DNA from: Yoonia sp. F2084L
GTDB lineage: Bacteria; Pseudomonadota; Alphaproteobacteria; Rhodobacterales; Rhodobacteraceae
DNA: 64,000 nucleotides
Assembly: GCF_023015625.1 (NCBI RefSeq)
Contig: NZ_JALKAH010000001.1
Span: 310,001 to 374,000 of the forward strand
Reading direction: 5' to 3'
Shown piece after piece: positions 8,707-17,588 of this stretch. The position numbers and the translations under genes were made by a program. Under the pieces are notes generated by a model that was not told where the DNA came from, searched no databases, and saw only the letters and a list, made by a program, of their open reading frames with translations. Position 1 is the stretch's first letter. Each line of letters begins with the position of its first letter.

Positions 8707-9999
8707 TTACGCCAGCATCGTCATCGGGTTCTCAAGGTTATCTTTGATTGCATTCAACAGGTTTGCACCCAGTGCGCCATCAATGACCCGGTGATCGACC
8801 GACAGCGTGGTCGACATGACCGTGCCTACTGTCAGCTCTCCATCCGCGCCAACAATTGGTTTCTTCGCACCAGCACCTACCGCAAGGATCGCGGCATGTG
8901 GTGGGTTGATGATCGCATCGAAGTTATCAATGCCGAACATGCCGAGGTTGGAAATTGCAAAGCTGCCGCCTTGGAATTCATGGGGTGCGAGTTTGCGTTC
9001 GCGGGCACGCCCGGCAAGATCCTTCATTTCGGATGACAGCGCAGAGAGTGATTTCATCTCAGCGTCGCGCAGCACTGGCGTGAACAAGCCGCCCTCAATC
9101 GCCACGGCAACGGCGACATCGGACTTTTCAAACCGCAACGTGCGATCACCGGCCCAGACGGCATTGGCTTCCGGCACTTGCTGCAGGGCAAGGGCACAGG
9201 CCTTGATGATGAAGTCATTGACCGACAGTTTCACACCGCGCGGTTCAAGCTGCTTGTTCAACTGGCTGCGGAACTTGAGCAGTGCATCCAACTGGATGTC
9301 GCGGCGCAGGTAGAAGTGCGGCACGGATTGCTTGGCCTCTGTCAGACGCGCTGCAATCGTCTTGCGCATTCCGTCCAGTTTGACCTCTTCGAATGGACGA
9401 TCGGCGTAGGTCTTGAGCACAACATCCGTGTCCGGACCAGCGGCCATTGTCGCGGTGGACGCTGCTGCTTTTGGCGCAGGGGCTGCGGCTTTGGGCGCGG
9501 CAGTTGCGTTCTCAACATCAGCTTTGACGATGCGACCGTGGGGACCAGAGCCTGAGATTGCTGTCAGGTCCAATCCCTTATCAGCGGCAATCCGACGTGC
9601 GAGTGGCGTGGCAAAGATGCGCGTGCCATCCTTTATAGGGGCTGTCGGCGCGGGCTTCTCGGCCGCTGGCGCGGCACTCTGCGCAGGGTCAGGTGAAGAC
9701 GGCGCGGCAGCGGCGGATGAACCGGCAGAGATATCACCGATATCGTCAGCGCTTTCGCCATCTTCCAGCAACACGGCGATCACATCGTTGACCTTCACGC
9801 CTTCGGTGCCTTCAGGCACGACGATCTTGCCCATCACGCCTTCATCGACGGCTTCAAACTCCATCGTGGCTTTGTCGGTCTCGATCTCAGCCATGATATC
9901 ACCAGAGGAGACAGTATCACCCTCTTTGACGTGCCATTTGGCTAGCGTGCCTTCCTCCATCGTGGGGGACAGGGCAGGCATCAGGATTTCTGTGGGCAT
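8707..9999 (-). CDS. pdhC: Pyruvate dehydrogenase E2, dihydrolipoamide acetyltransferase
   Basis: A 430-residue E2 subunit that transfers the acetyl group to CoA in the pyruvate dehydrogenase complex. Domains in order: a lipoyl domain (residues 1-78, lipoylated lysine 43 in [12 protein letters not shown]), a Ala/Pro-rich linker, the E3/E1-binding domain (about 128-165, [16 protein letters not shown]), a second Ala/Pro linker, and the catalytic domain with the active-site [11 protein letters not shown] near the C terminus. Only one lipoyl domain is present, which is compensated by a second one on E1 beta. It is the last gene of the pdhA-pdhB-small gene-pdhC operon. Confidence 0.95.
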   Translation of the reverse strand: MPTEILMPALSPTMEEGTLAKWHVKEGDTVSSGDIMAEIETDKATMEFEAVDEGVMGKIVVPEGTEGVKVNDVIAVLLEDGESADDIGDISAGSSAAAAPSSPDPAQSAAPAAEKPAPTAPIKDGTRIFATPLARRIAADKGLDLTAISGSGPHGRIVKADVENATAAPKAAAPAPKAAASTATMAAGPDTDVVLKTYADRPFEEVKLDGMRKTIAARLTEAKQSVPHFYLRRDIQLDALLKFRSQLNKQLEPRGVKLSVNDFIIKACALALQQVPEANAVWAGDRTLRFEKSDVAVAVAIEGGLFTPVLRDAEMKSLSALSSEMKDLAGRARERKLAPHEFQGGSFAISNLGMFGIDNFDAIINPPHAAILAVGAGAKKPIVGADGELTVGTVMSTTLSVDHRVIDGALGANLLNAIKDNLENPMTMLA

Positions 10000-10011
10000 C
10001 TTATTGACCTT

Positions 10012-10290
10012 TCAACTTTCCATTTTGCCAGTTGGCGTATCTGTAGGATTATCTATTTCGGCTTGGTACATTGCTCGAATCTCTGCCAGCGCGCCATCCA
10101 CGGATGAGGCCTTGCCAACATGCACCAATGCGTTCGCAAAATGCTGTTCAAAATCGGCTAATATAATTCCCGCCCAACCAGGGTTCTGGAGTTGATTTGC
10201 ATCAATCCGGACGTTCAGTGAGCCGTCTTCCTCGAAAAACGCAACCATTAGCGGGTTCTCCAGCTCAATTTTCTTTTTCTTGCCAAACAT
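10012..10290 (-). CDS. Small conserved protein inside the pdh operon
   Basis: A 92-residue protein encoded between pdhB and pdhC with gaps of 8 and 12 bases, so cotranscribed. It begins MFGKKKKIELENP and contains an acidic beta-strand/helix pattern (VAFFEEDGSLNVRID, then GWAGIILADFEQHFANAL). It resembles the small DUF5076 family found in alphaproteobacteria, as far as I can judge by eye. No membrane segment or catalytic motif. Function unknown; its location suggests a link to pyruvate dehydrogenase assembly or control, which is inference only. Confidence 0.75.
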   Translation of the reverse strand: MFGKKKKIELENPLMVAFFEEDGSLNVRIDANQLQNPGWAGIILADFEQHFANALVHVGKASSVDGALAEIRAMYQAEIDNPTDTPTGKMES

Positions 10291-10298
10291 CTTACACC

Positions 10299-11663
10299 TC
10301 AGCGGTAGGTTACTTTTTTGCAGGCCTCGACGACTTCGTCGGCGGTCAGCAAAGCGTGTTTTTCAAGGTTGGCGGCGTATGGCATCGGAACATCCTTGCC
10401 TGTGCAGGTGATGACCGGGGCATCCAGATAATCAAATGCCTCTTGCATGATCACACCGCTGATATAGCCACCGACGCTGCCTTGCGGCCAGCCTTCCTCA
10501 ACGGTCACGCAGCGGTTGGTTTTGCGGACAGAGGCAAGGATCGTCGCCGTATCCATGGGACGGAGCGTGCGCAGGTTGATCACTTCGGCATTGATGCCTT
10601 CTTCCGCCAGCTTTTCAGCAGCAGCCAACGCATAAGTCATCCCGATCCCAAAGCTAACGATGGTCACATCATCGCCGGAACGCTCGATCTTTGCTTTCCC
10701 AAAAGGAATGGTGAAATCATCCATCACCGGCACATCGAAAGACTTGCCGTAAAGGATCTCATTCTCAAGGAAGATCACCGGGTTGGGGTCGCGGATCGCG
10801 GTTTTCATCAGGCCCTTGGCGTCAGCAGCGGAGTAGGGCATCACGACCTTCAGACCGGGAATCTGCATGTACCAGGCGGCATAGTCCTGGCTGTGCTGTG
10901 CGCCGACGCGCGCCGCGGCACCGTTTGGACCACGAAACACCATGGGTGCGCCCATCTGACCACCAGACATATAAAGGGTCTTGGCTGCAGAGTTGATAAT
11001 ATGATCAATGGCTTGCATGGCGAAGTTGAATGTCATGAATTCAACGATTGGCTTGAGACCGCCAAAGGCCGCACCCACACCGATGCCAGCAAAACCATGC
11101 TCGGTAATTGGTGTGTCGATGACGCGCTTTGCGCCAAACTCATCCAACAGACCTTGGGAAATCTTGTAAGCACCTTGGTACTCAGCCACTTCCTCACCCA
11201 TAAGGAAAACATCCTCATCGCGGCGCATCTCTTCGGCCATCGCATCGCGCAGGGCTTCACGCACTGTCGTTTGCTTGACCTCAACATCTGCGTCCCAATC
11301 CGGGGTCGCATCTGCAACGGGAGCGGCAGGGGCCGCAGCAGCAGGGGCTGTGGCGGGTGCCTCTTGCGCAGCGGCTGCGGGTGCAGCAGCAGGTGCGGCA
11401 CCGGCGGCAGGTACATCTTCACCTTCTTCAACAAGGATCGCGATGACCTCGTTGACCTTCACACCTTCGGTGCCTTCGGCGATGACAATCTTGCCAACGA
11501 TGCCTTCATCGACGGCTTCAAACTCCATCGTGGCTTTATCGGTTTCAATCTCGGCCATGATGTCGCCGGACGATACGGTGTCGCCCTCTTTGACAAGCCA
11601 TTTGGCCAATGTGCCTTCTTCCATTGTGGGAGAAAGGGCGGGCATAAGAATTTCAACGGCCAT
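10299..11663 (-). CDS. pdhB: Pyruvate dehydrogenase E1 component, beta subunit, with N-terminal lipoyl domain
   Basis: A 454-residue E1 beta subunit. Residues 1-78 are a complete lipoyl domain with lysine 43 in [12 protein letters not shown]; an Ala/Pro-rich linker (about 80-115) follows; the transketolase-like pyrimidine-binding domain starts near residue 128 ([18 protein letters not shown]) and the transketolase C-terminal domain ends the protein. A lipoyl domain on E1 beta is known from alphaproteobacteria such as Sinorhizobium and Zymomonas. The lipoyl domain is almost identical in sequence to that of the E2 encoded downstream. Cotranscribed with pdhA (3-base gap). Confidence 0.95.
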   Translation of the reverse strand: MAVEILMPALSPTMEEGTLAKWLVKEGDTVSSGDIMAEIETDKATMEFEAVDEGIVGKIVIAEGTEGVKVNEVIAILVEEGEDVPAAGAAPAAAPAAAAQEAPATAPAAAAPAAPVADATPDWDADVEVKQTTVREALRDAMAEEMRRDEDVFLMGEEVAEYQGAYKISQGLLDEFGAKRVIDTPITEHGFAGIGVGAAFGGLKPIVEFMTFNFAMQAIDHIINSAAKTLYMSGGQMGAPMVFRGPNGAAARVGAQHSQDYAAWYMQIPGLKVVMPYSAADAKGLMKTAIRDPNPVIFLENEILYGKSFDVPVMDDFTIPFGKAKIERSGDDVTIVSFGIGMTYALAAAEKLAEEGINAEVINLRTLRPMDTATILASVRKTNRCVTVEEGWPQGSVGGYISGVIMQEAFDYLDAPVITCTGKDVPMPYAANLEKHALLTADEVVEACKKVTYR

Positions 11664-11666
11664 GTC

Positions 11667-12668
11667 TTACGCCTCCACTTCTGCGTAAATATCTGTCCAA
11701 AGCTCGTCCAAAGCTGGCTCTGGGCTTTCTTTCGAAAACTCGGCGGCTTCGTTCACAATGGCTTTGATTTCCTTGTCGATGGCCTTGAGGTCATCGTCGG
11801 TGGCATGTTTGCCAGTCAGCAGCATATCGCGGATCTGCTCAATCGGGTCACGCTCGTCGCGCATTTTCTGCACTTCTTCGCGGGTGCGATACTTGGCCGG
11901 GTCCGACATGGAGTGGCCACGGTAACGATATGTTTTCACTTCCAGAATGTAGGGCCCTTTGCCTGCACGGCAGTGCGCAACCGCACGCTCGCCAGCTTCC
12001 TTGACCGCTAGAACGGACATACCATCTACTTCTTCACCCGGAATGCCGTAAGCCGCACCGCGCTCCCACAGGGAAGGTGATTTCGTGGAACGCTGAACCG
12101 ATGTCCCCATCGCATATTGGTTGTTCTCAATAACAAAAACGACGGGCAAGTCCCAAAGCTCAGCCATGTTGTACGTCTCGTAAACCTGACCTTGGTTCGC
12201 AGCACCATCACCGAAGTAGGTGAAAGTCACGCGGTCATTGCCTTTGTACTTGTCGGCAAAAGCAAGACCCGCACCCAATGGCACTTGAGCGGCCACAATC
12301 CCGTGGCCCCCATAGAAATGCTTCTCTTTCGAGAACATATGCATGGAGCCGCCTTTACCCTTCGAAAAACCACCTTCGCGGCCCGTCAGTTCGGCCATAA
12401 TCCCCTTGGGGTCCATGCCACAGGCCAGCATATGACCGTGGTCGCGGTAGGATGTGACGCGCTTGTCGCCTTCTTCGGCTGCGGCCTCAAGGCCCACAAC
12501 AACCGCTTCCTGTCCGATATAAAGGTGGCAGAAGCCGCCGATCAGGCCCATGCCGTAAAGCTGGCCTGCTTTCTCTTCAAATCGCCGGATCAGCAGCATT
12601 TCACGGTAATGTCCCAGCAGTTCCTCGGCTGAGACGTTGGGTTTCGCGGCGGCCTTCTTGGGCGGCAT
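11667..12668 (-). CDS. pdhA: Pyruvate dehydrogenase E1 component, alpha subunit
   Basis: A 333-residue E1 alpha subunit, thiamine-diphosphate-dependent decarboxylase of pyruvate. The TPP-binding motif runs from FGDGAANQGQ to FVIENNQYAM (about residues 165-200), and the conserved loop with YRYRGHSMSDPAKYRT lies near residue 260. Family length is normal. The GGAGG ribosome site is eleven bases before the ATG. First gene of the pdh operon; an AT-rich inverted repeat at 12695-12712 overlaps its likely promoter. Confidence 0.95.
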   Translation of the reverse strand: MPPKKAAAKPNVSAEELLGHYREMLLIRRFEEKAGQLYGMGLIGGFCHLYIGQEAVVVGLEAAAEEGDKRVTSYRDHGHMLACGMDPKGIMAELTGREGGFSKGKGGSMHMFSKEKHFYGGHGIVAAQVPLGAGLAFADKYKGNDRVTFTYFGDGAANQGQVYETYNMAELWDLPVVFVIENNQYAMGTSVQRSTKSPSLWERGAAYGIPGEEVDGMSVLAVKEAGERAVAHCRAGKGPYILEVKTYRYRGHSMSDPAKYRTREEVQKMRDERDPIEQIRDMLLTGKHATDDDLKAIDKEIKAIVNEAAEFSKESPEPALDELWTDIYAEVEA

Positions 12669-12694
12669 GTGCTATCCTCCAGCGTGTTCTTAAG

Positions 12695-12712
12695 TAGTTT
12701 AGTATTAAACTA
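12695..12712. promoter_or_regulatory. Operator-like inverted repeat upstream of pdhA
   Basis: TAGTTTA at 12695-12701 and TAAACTA at 12706-12712 form 7-bp arms around a 4-bp centre, 27-44 bases upstream of the pdhA ATG. AT-rich against GC-rich surroundings. It looks like a repressor or activator site controlling the pdh operon; no protein can be named from the sequence. Confidence 0.45.
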
Positions 12713-12791
12713 TCTTTTAGACCATGTGCAGAAAAAATGCGAGTGTGAAAGTGACCTACCGTCAAGTGCTGCCGGAATAGCCGCGTTGCGT

Positions 12792-13091
12792 TTAGCGAAT
12801 AACGATTTCGTCCGCACGGATCATGCCCAGCACATCGCGCGCTTGTTGATCCAGCAGGTCCAGATCAAGGAAGTTATCAGACAGGCGCGATGTCAGGTTT
12901 TCCATCTGCGCTACCTCTTCCTGCAAGGCGGCAAGCTCAACAGCCAGGGCGTCACCTTCGGCCTTCACTTCGATCCGTTTGAACAGGCCATAGTCGCCCT
13001 GCACGGCAGCGAACGTGAAATAAAGCCCCAGCATGATCATGCCAAGGAAGTAGAAAAGAGCGCCAAGCTGTGGACGGCTGCGTCGGATCAT
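12792..13091 (-). CDS. Septum formation initiator family protein (FtsB/DivIC-like)
   Basis: A 99-residue bitopic membrane protein. A transmembrane helix lies at residues 9-30 (LGALFYFLGMIMLGLYFTF), followed by a coiled coil around residues 45-75 (ALAVELAALQEEVAQMENL) and a conserved LDLLDQQARDVLGMIRADE tail. This is the layout of FtsB, which works with FtsL and FtsQ at the division site. It is upstream of pdhA on the same strand with a 123-base gap containing the pdh promoter; adjacency of ftsB and pdhA is common in alphaproteobacteria. Confidence 0.85.
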   Translation of the reverse strand: MIRRSRPQLGALFYFLGMIMLGLYFTFAAVQGDYGLFKRIEVKAEGDALAVELAALQEEVAQMENLTSRLSDNFLDLDLLDQQARDVLGMIRADEIVIR

Positions 13092-13353
13092 TGATCTGCC
13101 TCAAGTGCCACCTCTGACGGGCGACTTCAGTCAGAATCGCACATCTGATTCGGAAAGGGAATCCCCTAAATGCGAAAGGTCAGTTTATGTTGGATCGGAC
13201 TAGAATACCCTGTGAGAATGTCAGCTTTGAGCCCAAACCGACTGGGAAGGAGCTACAAGTTTAACTCGTATTCGCACTATCTCTCCCAATTTTTTAGCTC
13301 ACGGCGTACGCTACCAAGACTACCGCATTTTGGCGGACTGTGAGGGGAATATT

Positions 13354-13752
13354 TTGATTGATCACATGGGAATTACGGTTAGTGGCCTGGCGAAAAGTAA
13401 GGAATTTTATTCGAAGACTTTGGCGGCTCTCGGCTATGTCCTTGTAAATGACAGCTCTAGTTCTGTTAGCCTTGCCGTTAAGGATGGGTACGGAAAAAGT
13501 GCCGATCCAGCGGGTGATATTTGGCTTTCCATGGGAAAACCGATGGTTCCGCGCCCTCATTTCGCGTTTAGCGCAGCTTCGCGAATGGCTGTCGATGCCT
13601 TCTTTGCAGCAGGCGTTGCAGCGGGCGGAACGGATAACGGTGCTCCGCGCATTCGCTCCCAATATCATTCAAATTATTATGCAGCGTTTCTGCTTGATCC
13701 AGACGGATATAACATTGAGGCGGTCTGCCATTCAGCCTCAGATCAAGTGTGA
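13354..13752 (+). CDS. VOC (glyoxalase/bleomycin resistance) family protein
   Basis: About 132 residues with one vicinal-oxygen-chelate domain. The start DHMGITVSGLAKSKEFY and the late AAFLLDPDGYNIEAVCH are the two halves of the domain with probable metal ligands (His near the start, Glu near the end). An in-frame TTG at 13330 would lengthen it, but the TTG at 13354 is preceded by GAGGGG with a 6-base gap and places the conserved 'IDHMGI' at the very N terminus, so it is preferred; an ATG at 13366 is the third option. Substrate unknown; possibilities are lactoylglutathione lyase-like or resistance proteins. Not in an operon. Confidence 0.8.
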   Translation: MIDHMGITVSGLAKSKEFYSKTLAALGYVLVNDSSSSVSLAVKDGYGKSADPAGDIWLSMGKPMVPRPHFAFSAASRMAVDAFFAAGVAAGGTDNGAPRIRSQYHSNYYAAFLLDPDGYNIEAVCHSASDQV

Positions 13753-13828
13753 TTGGCCCTATCCTGTCAATTGCGCGGAGGCAGGCAGTCTCAAACGTCG
13801 CTTTGTCCCGCAAAGCAGGCAAGCGGCT

Positions 13829-14761
13829 CTAGGCCTTCCCGCGATAAATCTCCACCAGTTTCCCCAACATCGCCAGCGCATCACCGCGTTCCCGCTGGAA
13901 CGAGTTCCGTCCGATGATCGACCCATTGCCGCCGCCGTCACGAATGGCGCGGGCGTCGTCATACACCGCATCCGCACCTTTCGCAGCACCGCCCGAGAAC
14001 ACCATCAAACGGCGTCCGTCAAAGGCGCTTTGTACGCAGTGACGCACGCGGGCCGCTTGGGTGGCGATGTCGATCTCTTGAGACTCATAGACCTTCTTGG
14101 CCTCTGGCAGGCTCAGGTGGTCCGTGCTCAGCTTGATCTTGATGATATGCGCGCCCAGCAACGCCGCGATCTGCGCGGCATAAGCGCCGATATCAATGGC
14201 TGTTTCGCCGTCCTTGTCCAAAGCCTCGCCGCGGGGATAGGACCAGATGACCGTTGCAATGCCTTTGGCCGCAGCCTCTTTTCGCATCTCGGCGATATCA
14301 CCAAACATATTCAGTGCGGCAGAAGAACCGGGATAGACCGTAAAGCCAATCGCGGAACAGCCAAGGCGCAGCGCGTCATCAACGGATGCGGTGATCGCCT
14401 GCGTCTTTGGGGCCTCATTCGGGATCAGTGAATTGGCCGAATTCACTTTCAGGATTGTCGGGATTTGCCCTGCAAAGGTATCCGCGCCAGCTTCGAGCAT
14501 ACCCAAAGGCGCAGCATAGGCATTTAGCCCGGCATCAATCGCCAGTTGGTAATGGTAGTGCGGGTCATAGCCGGGGGCATTGGGCGCAAACGACCGGGCC
14601 GGTCCATGTTCAAACCCCTGATCGACGGGCAGGATGATCATCTTGCCGGTGCCGCCCAATTTCCCGTTCATCAGGATGCTGGCCAGTTTGGCCTTCACAC
14701 CGGGTGTTTCACCTTCGTAATTGGCTAGGATCTTCTGAACGGTTCTGGTGGTTTTCATCAC
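13829..14761 (-). CDS. fbaB: Class I fructose-bisphosphate aldolase, DhnA/FbaB type
   Basis: A 310-residue archaeal-type class I aldolase (DhnA/FbaB family), cleaving fructose 1,6-bisphosphate through a Schiff-base lysine. Visible family motifs are LPVDQGFEHGPARSF (near residue 45), VWSYPRGEALDK (phosphate and substrate region), IIKIKLSTDHL with the probable Schiff-base lysine, and MVFSGGAAKGAD near the C terminus. It is flanked by a terminator-like hairpin at 14812-14843. Phosphoglycerate kinase is encoded just upstream on the same strand, so the two glycolysis genes are neighbours, although a small gene lies between them. Confidence 0.92.
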   Translation of the reverse strand: MMKTTRTVQKILANYEGETPGVKAKLASILMNGKLGGTGKMIILPVDQGFEHGPARSFAPNAPGYDPHYHYQLAIDAGLNAYAAPLGMLEAGADTFAGQIPTILKVNSANSLIPNEAPKTQAITASVDDALRLGCSAIGFTVYPGSSAALNMFGDIAEMRKEAAAKGIATVIWSYPRGEALDKDGETAIDIGAYAAQIAALLGAHIIKIKLSTDHLSLPEAKKVYESQEIDIATQAARVRHCVQSAFDGRRLMVFSGGAAKGADAVYDDARAIRDGGGNGSIIGRNSFQRERGDALAMLGKLVEIYRGKA

Positions 14762-14811
14762 TGGCCCCTTTTGGCGTCACTACATCTTAAAGCAGCGATA
14801 GGGGGCGATTG

Positions 14812-14843
14812 GCCCGGTTGCAAATGTGTTAGCGCAACCGGGC
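14812..14843. terminator. Hairpin downstream of the 60-residue gene
   Basis: Perfect 10-bp stem, GCCCGGTTGC at 14812-14821 and GCAACCGGGC at 14834-14843, loop 12 bases, between the end of the small minus-strand gene (14870) and the start of the aldolase gene (14761). There is no clear T run, so it may be a weak terminator or an mRNA-stabilising structure. Confidence 0.55.
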
Positions 14844-14869
14844 GCGATGTTATCGCAAACAGTGCGTGT

Positions 14870-15052
14870 TTAGTTCTGCGTCAGGTAACGACCGGGTAGA
14901 TCGGCGTTGATCCAGTCGGTGATTGCGCGCTGCTGCATTTCGGCGGCAACGGCGTTCCAGGCCTGCGCCACCGCCACGCCGCGTGCGCCAAACCGTGCGT
15001 CGATGATAAGGGCGAGTGCGGTGGTTGCAGTCAGCTTCGAAATATGGGCCAT
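14870..15052 (-). CDS. Small protein of unknown function, 60 residues
   Basis: Sixty residues, MAHISKLTATTALALIID at the start and NADLPGRYLTQN at the end, with a mildly hydrophobic N-terminal part and an amphipathic middle (AWNAVAAEMQQRAITDWI). Evidence that it is real: an AAGGAG ribosome site six bases before the ATG, its own promoter-like region containing a 13-bp TetR-type palindrome at 15071-15083, and a hairpin after the stop. I do not recognise the family. It could be a short stress or membrane-associated protein; no catalytic motif is visible. Confidence 0.6.
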   Translation of the reverse strand: MAHISKLTATTALALIIDARFGARGVAVAQAWNAVAAEMQQRAITDWINADLPGRYLTQN

Positions 15053-15070
15053 GGTTCACTCCTTTGAATA

Positions 15071-15083
15071 TGAACAGTGTTCA
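15071..15083. promoter_or_regulatory. TetR-type operator palindrome in the promoter of the 60-residue gene
   Basis: TGAACAGTGTTCA is a palindrome of two 6-bp arms around one base. On the minus strand it lies between a TTGTAA (15086-15091) that could be the -35 element and the ribosome site of the small gene, so binding would block transcription. The TGAAC...GTTCA form is typical of TetR-family sites; no tetR gene is next to it in this window. Confidence 0.5.
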
Positions 15084-15144
15084 ATTTACAAGAGATTTGA
15101 AAAATGACGCTGCTTATGCGTCTATTGCTTGAAAGCATTGTTGA

Positions 15145-16320
15145 TTAGCCGAGTGCTGCGACGCCGGGCAATTCCTTGCCTTCCATCCACTCCAGAAAGG
15201 CACCACCAGCGGTCGAGATATAGGTGAAATCATCTGCCGCACCGGCTTGGTTCAGGGCGGCAACCGTATCACCGCCGCCCGCGACCGAGATCAGCTTGCC
15301 CGCTTTGGACAGTTCGGCAGCCTTTGCAGCCGCTGCATTTGTCGCCGCATCAAAAGGTTCAATCTCGAAGGCACCAAGTGGGCCATTCCAGACCAGTGTC
15401 TTGGCACCTTCCAGAGTCTCGTTGATGTAGGCGACGGTCGCAGGTCCCGCATCAAGGATCATCGCATCAGCAGGGCAGGCGTCAGGGGCAAGCGTTTCGC
15501 TTTCGGCACCTGCTTTGAATTCGCGCGCAACGACAATGTCGCGCGGCAGGATGATTTCGCAACCTGCGGTCTCGGCCTTGCCAAGAATTTCGCGGGCTGT
15601 TTCGGCCAGATCATGCTCGCACAGTGATTTGCCCACGTCGATACCTTGGGCGGCCAGAAACGTATTCGCCATGCCGCCACCGATCACCAAATGATCGACT
15701 TTGCCGACCAAGTTACCGAGCAGGTCCAGCTTGGTCGAAACCTTCGCCCCACCCACAACCGCAACGACAGGGCGTTCGGGCGTGCCAAGCGCTTTTTCCA
15801 AAGCACCCAGTTCTTCGGCCATCAAACGGCCCGCACAGGCGGGCAGCAAGCGGGCAATCGCTTCGGTGCTGGCATGGGCACGATGCGCGGCGGAAAAGGC
15901 ATCATTCACATAGATATCGCCAAGCGTCGCAAGACGTTTGGCGAAGCCTGCGTCGTTCTTTTCCTCGCCGGGATTGAAGCGCAGGTTTTCCAGCAACAAG
16001 ACCTCGTCGCCTTCCATCTCGGCTACGGCATCACCGTAGTCGGAATTGACCCAAGTGACTGGCAGGCCCAGCACATCAGCGACGGCAGGGGCGATGTGTT
16101 CCAACGACATCTCGGGCACAACTTGCCCTTTCGGACGGCCAAAGTGGGCCATCAGGATGACCTTGCCGCCTTTTTCCTGAATGTCGTCTACCGTAGGTAT
16201 GATCCGCTCAATCCGGGTTGTGTCTGTGACCACACCATCTTCGACAGGCACATTGATATCCACGCGGACCAGCGCGCGCTTGCCTGCGAAATCCATATCA
16301 TCAAGTGTTTTCCAAGCCAT
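15145..16320 (-). CDS. pgk: Phosphoglycerate kinase
   Basis: A 391-residue phosphoglycerate kinase, interconverting 1,3-bisphosphoglycerate and 3-phosphoglycerate. Family motifs in order: [15 protein letters not shown] (residues 15-30), [53 protein letters not shown] and the C-terminal [12 protein letters not shown] phosphate-binding loop. The reading frame is open to 16605, but the start at 16320 ([11 protein letters not shown]) has an AGGAG ribosome site and matches the family N terminus; the extra upstream stretch is not protein-like. Divergent from the isomerase pair. Confidence 0.96.
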   Translation of the reverse strand: MAWKTLDDMDFAGKRALVRVDINVPVEDGVVTDTTRIERIIPTVDDIQEKGGKVILMAHFGRPKGQVVPEMSLEHIAPAVADVLGLPVTWVNSDYGDAVAEMEGDEVLLLENLRFNPGEEKNDAGFAKRLATLGDIYVNDAFSAAHRAHASTEAIARLLPACAGRLMAEELGALEKALGTPERPVVAVVGGAKVSTKLDLLGNLVGKVDHLVIGGGMANTFLAAQGIDVGKSLCEHDLAETAREILGKAETAGCEIILPRDIVVAREFKAGAESETLAPDACPADAMILDAGPATVAYINETLEGAKTLVWNGPLGAFEIEPFDAATNAAAAKAAELSKAGKLISVAGGGDTVAALNQAGAADDFTYISTAGGAFLEWMEGKELPGVAALG

Positions 16321-16452
16321 TTTCGTGCTCCTGTCGGTATCTGATTTCAGACTGGTGTTGCGGCAATCGCGCGCCCGCGTCAACCGGACCGGCTTGGCAA
16401 TCGTGCAATTGGGCCATATGTGAGGGACAAACGCGAAATCAAGGAGTGCCCA

Positions 16453-16959
16453 ATGGCCGATATCACAGACCCCGAGAACACAATCATCATGACGCTGAAA
16501 GACGGCGACGTTGTTATTCAGTTGTTGCCAGACGTGGCACCTGCACATGTGGCACGTATGAAAGAGCTCGCACGCGCGGGCAAGTACGACAACGTCTGCT
16601 TTCACCGGGTGATTGACGGGTTCATGGCCCAGACGGGCGATGTGGCCAACGGCAATATGGAAGACAACTTCAACATCGGGCGCGCGGGCACGGGTGGGTC
16701 AGATCTGCCCGACCTGCCAGCTGAATTCTCAAAAATTCCACATGCGCGTGGGTCTATTGGGGCGGCACGTTCGCAGAACCCGAACTCGGCCAACAGCCAG
16801 TTTTTCATCAACTTCAAAGACAATGATTTCCTGAACGGCCAGTATACCGTCTATGGGCAGGTCATGTCCGGCATGGAGCACGTCGATGCCATCATGCGGG
16901 GCGAACCACCAATGAACCCTGATCGCATGATCAGCGTGAAAGTGGCTGCCGATGTATAA
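16453..16959 (+). CDS. ppiB: Peptidyl-prolyl cis-trans isomerase, cyclophilin type, cytoplasmic
   Basis: A 168-residue cyclophilin. Motifs: [19 protein letters not shown], the catalytic Arg being in FHRVI, then [13 protein letters not shown] and [10 protein letters not shown]. No signal peptide, so it works in the cytoplasm on newly made proteins. The start at 16453 follows AAGGAG (16441-16446); the longer open frame from 16420 lacks such a site. It overlaps by eight bases a second, exported cyclophilin, so the pair is cotranscribed. Confidence 0.93.
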   Translation: MADITDPENTIIMTLKDGDVVIQLLPDVAPAHVARMKELARAGKYDNVCFHRVIDGFMAQTGDVANGNMEDNFNIGRAGTGGSDLPDLPAEFSKIPHARGSIGAARSQNPNSANSQFFINFKDNDFLNGQYTVYGQVMSGMEHVDAIMRGEPPMNPDRMISVKVAADV

Positions 16960-17497
16960 GCTGGCCGCAGTTTTGGCCGTGCTGGCAGCGCCTGCTTTGG
17001 GTGCCGGTCTTGAGATCGACATCGAAGGCGAAGCCAACGGTACAATCGTCATTGATCTGTTTGAAGAGACAGCACCGCTACACGTTGCGCAAATCACGGC
17101 GATTGCAGAAGCGGGAAGCTATAACGGTGTGGTCTTTCACCGGGTGATTGATGGCTTCATGGCGCAAACCGGCGACGTCCAAAACGGCGTGATGGGCGGT
17201 GATCTGTCGCGCGCGGGCACCGGTGGGTCCGCGTTTGACGATATCCCGGCTGAGTTTTCCGACATCCCGTTTGAACGCGGTGTTATCGGTATGGCGCGTG
17301 CACAGAACCCGAATTCAGCCAACAGCCAGTTCTTTATCATGTTCGAACCGGGGTATTTCCTGAATGGGCAGTACACCGTCGTCGGTGAGGTGACCGAAGG
17401 CATGGAACTGGTCGATCAGATCAAACGCGGGACCGGTGCCAATGGCGCCGTGATCGGCAAGCCTGACATGATGGCAGCGGTCCGCGTCACCGACTAA
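16952..17497 (+). CDS. Peptidyl-prolyl cis-trans isomerase, cyclophilin type, exported
   Basis: A 181-residue cyclophilin with a signal peptide ([19 protein letters not shown], cleavage near residue 18), so the mature protein should act in the periplasm. The core has [29 protein letters not shown] and NGQYTVVGEV, closely like the upstream cytoplasmic copy, which points to a tandem duplication followed by gain of an export signal. Translation is coupled to the upstream gene by an 8-base overlap. A GC-rich hairpin follows at 17510-17535. Confidence 0.92.
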   Translation: MYKLAAVLAVLAAPALGAGLEIDIEGEANGTIVIDLFEETAPLHVAQITAIAEAGSYNGVVFHRVIDGFMAQTGDVQNGVMGGDLSRAGTGGSAFDDIPAEFSDIPFERGVIGMARAQNPNSANSQFFIMFEPGYFLNGQYTVVGEVTEGMELVDQIKRGTGANGAVIGKPDMMAAVRVTD

Positions 17498-17509
17498 CGA
17501 AACAGTCCG

Positions 17510-17535
17510 GCCCCCTCACATATCCGCGAGGGGGC
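17510..17535 (+). terminator. Hairpin after the cyclophilin pair
   Basis: GCCCCCTC (17510-17517) pairs with GAGGGGGC (17528-17535), 8-bp perfect stem with a 10-base loop, 13 bases after the stop codon. No T run follows, so termination efficiency is uncertain. Confidence 0.55.
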
Positions 17536-17588
17536 TAGGCGCACGGCACGCAATCGGACACCCTGCACCAAATTGTAAGGAGTGACCA

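Noticed and set aside
10197-12011. Open frame of 604 codons on the plus strand
   Set aside because: It runs antisense to pdhB and pdhA, whose protein families are unmistakable; it has no ribosome site and a composition typical of mirror frames of GC-rich genes.
16321-16605. N-terminal extension of phosphoglycerate kinase
   Set aside because: The frame is open but the added residues are not like the family, and the ATG at 16320 has its own AGGAG site.
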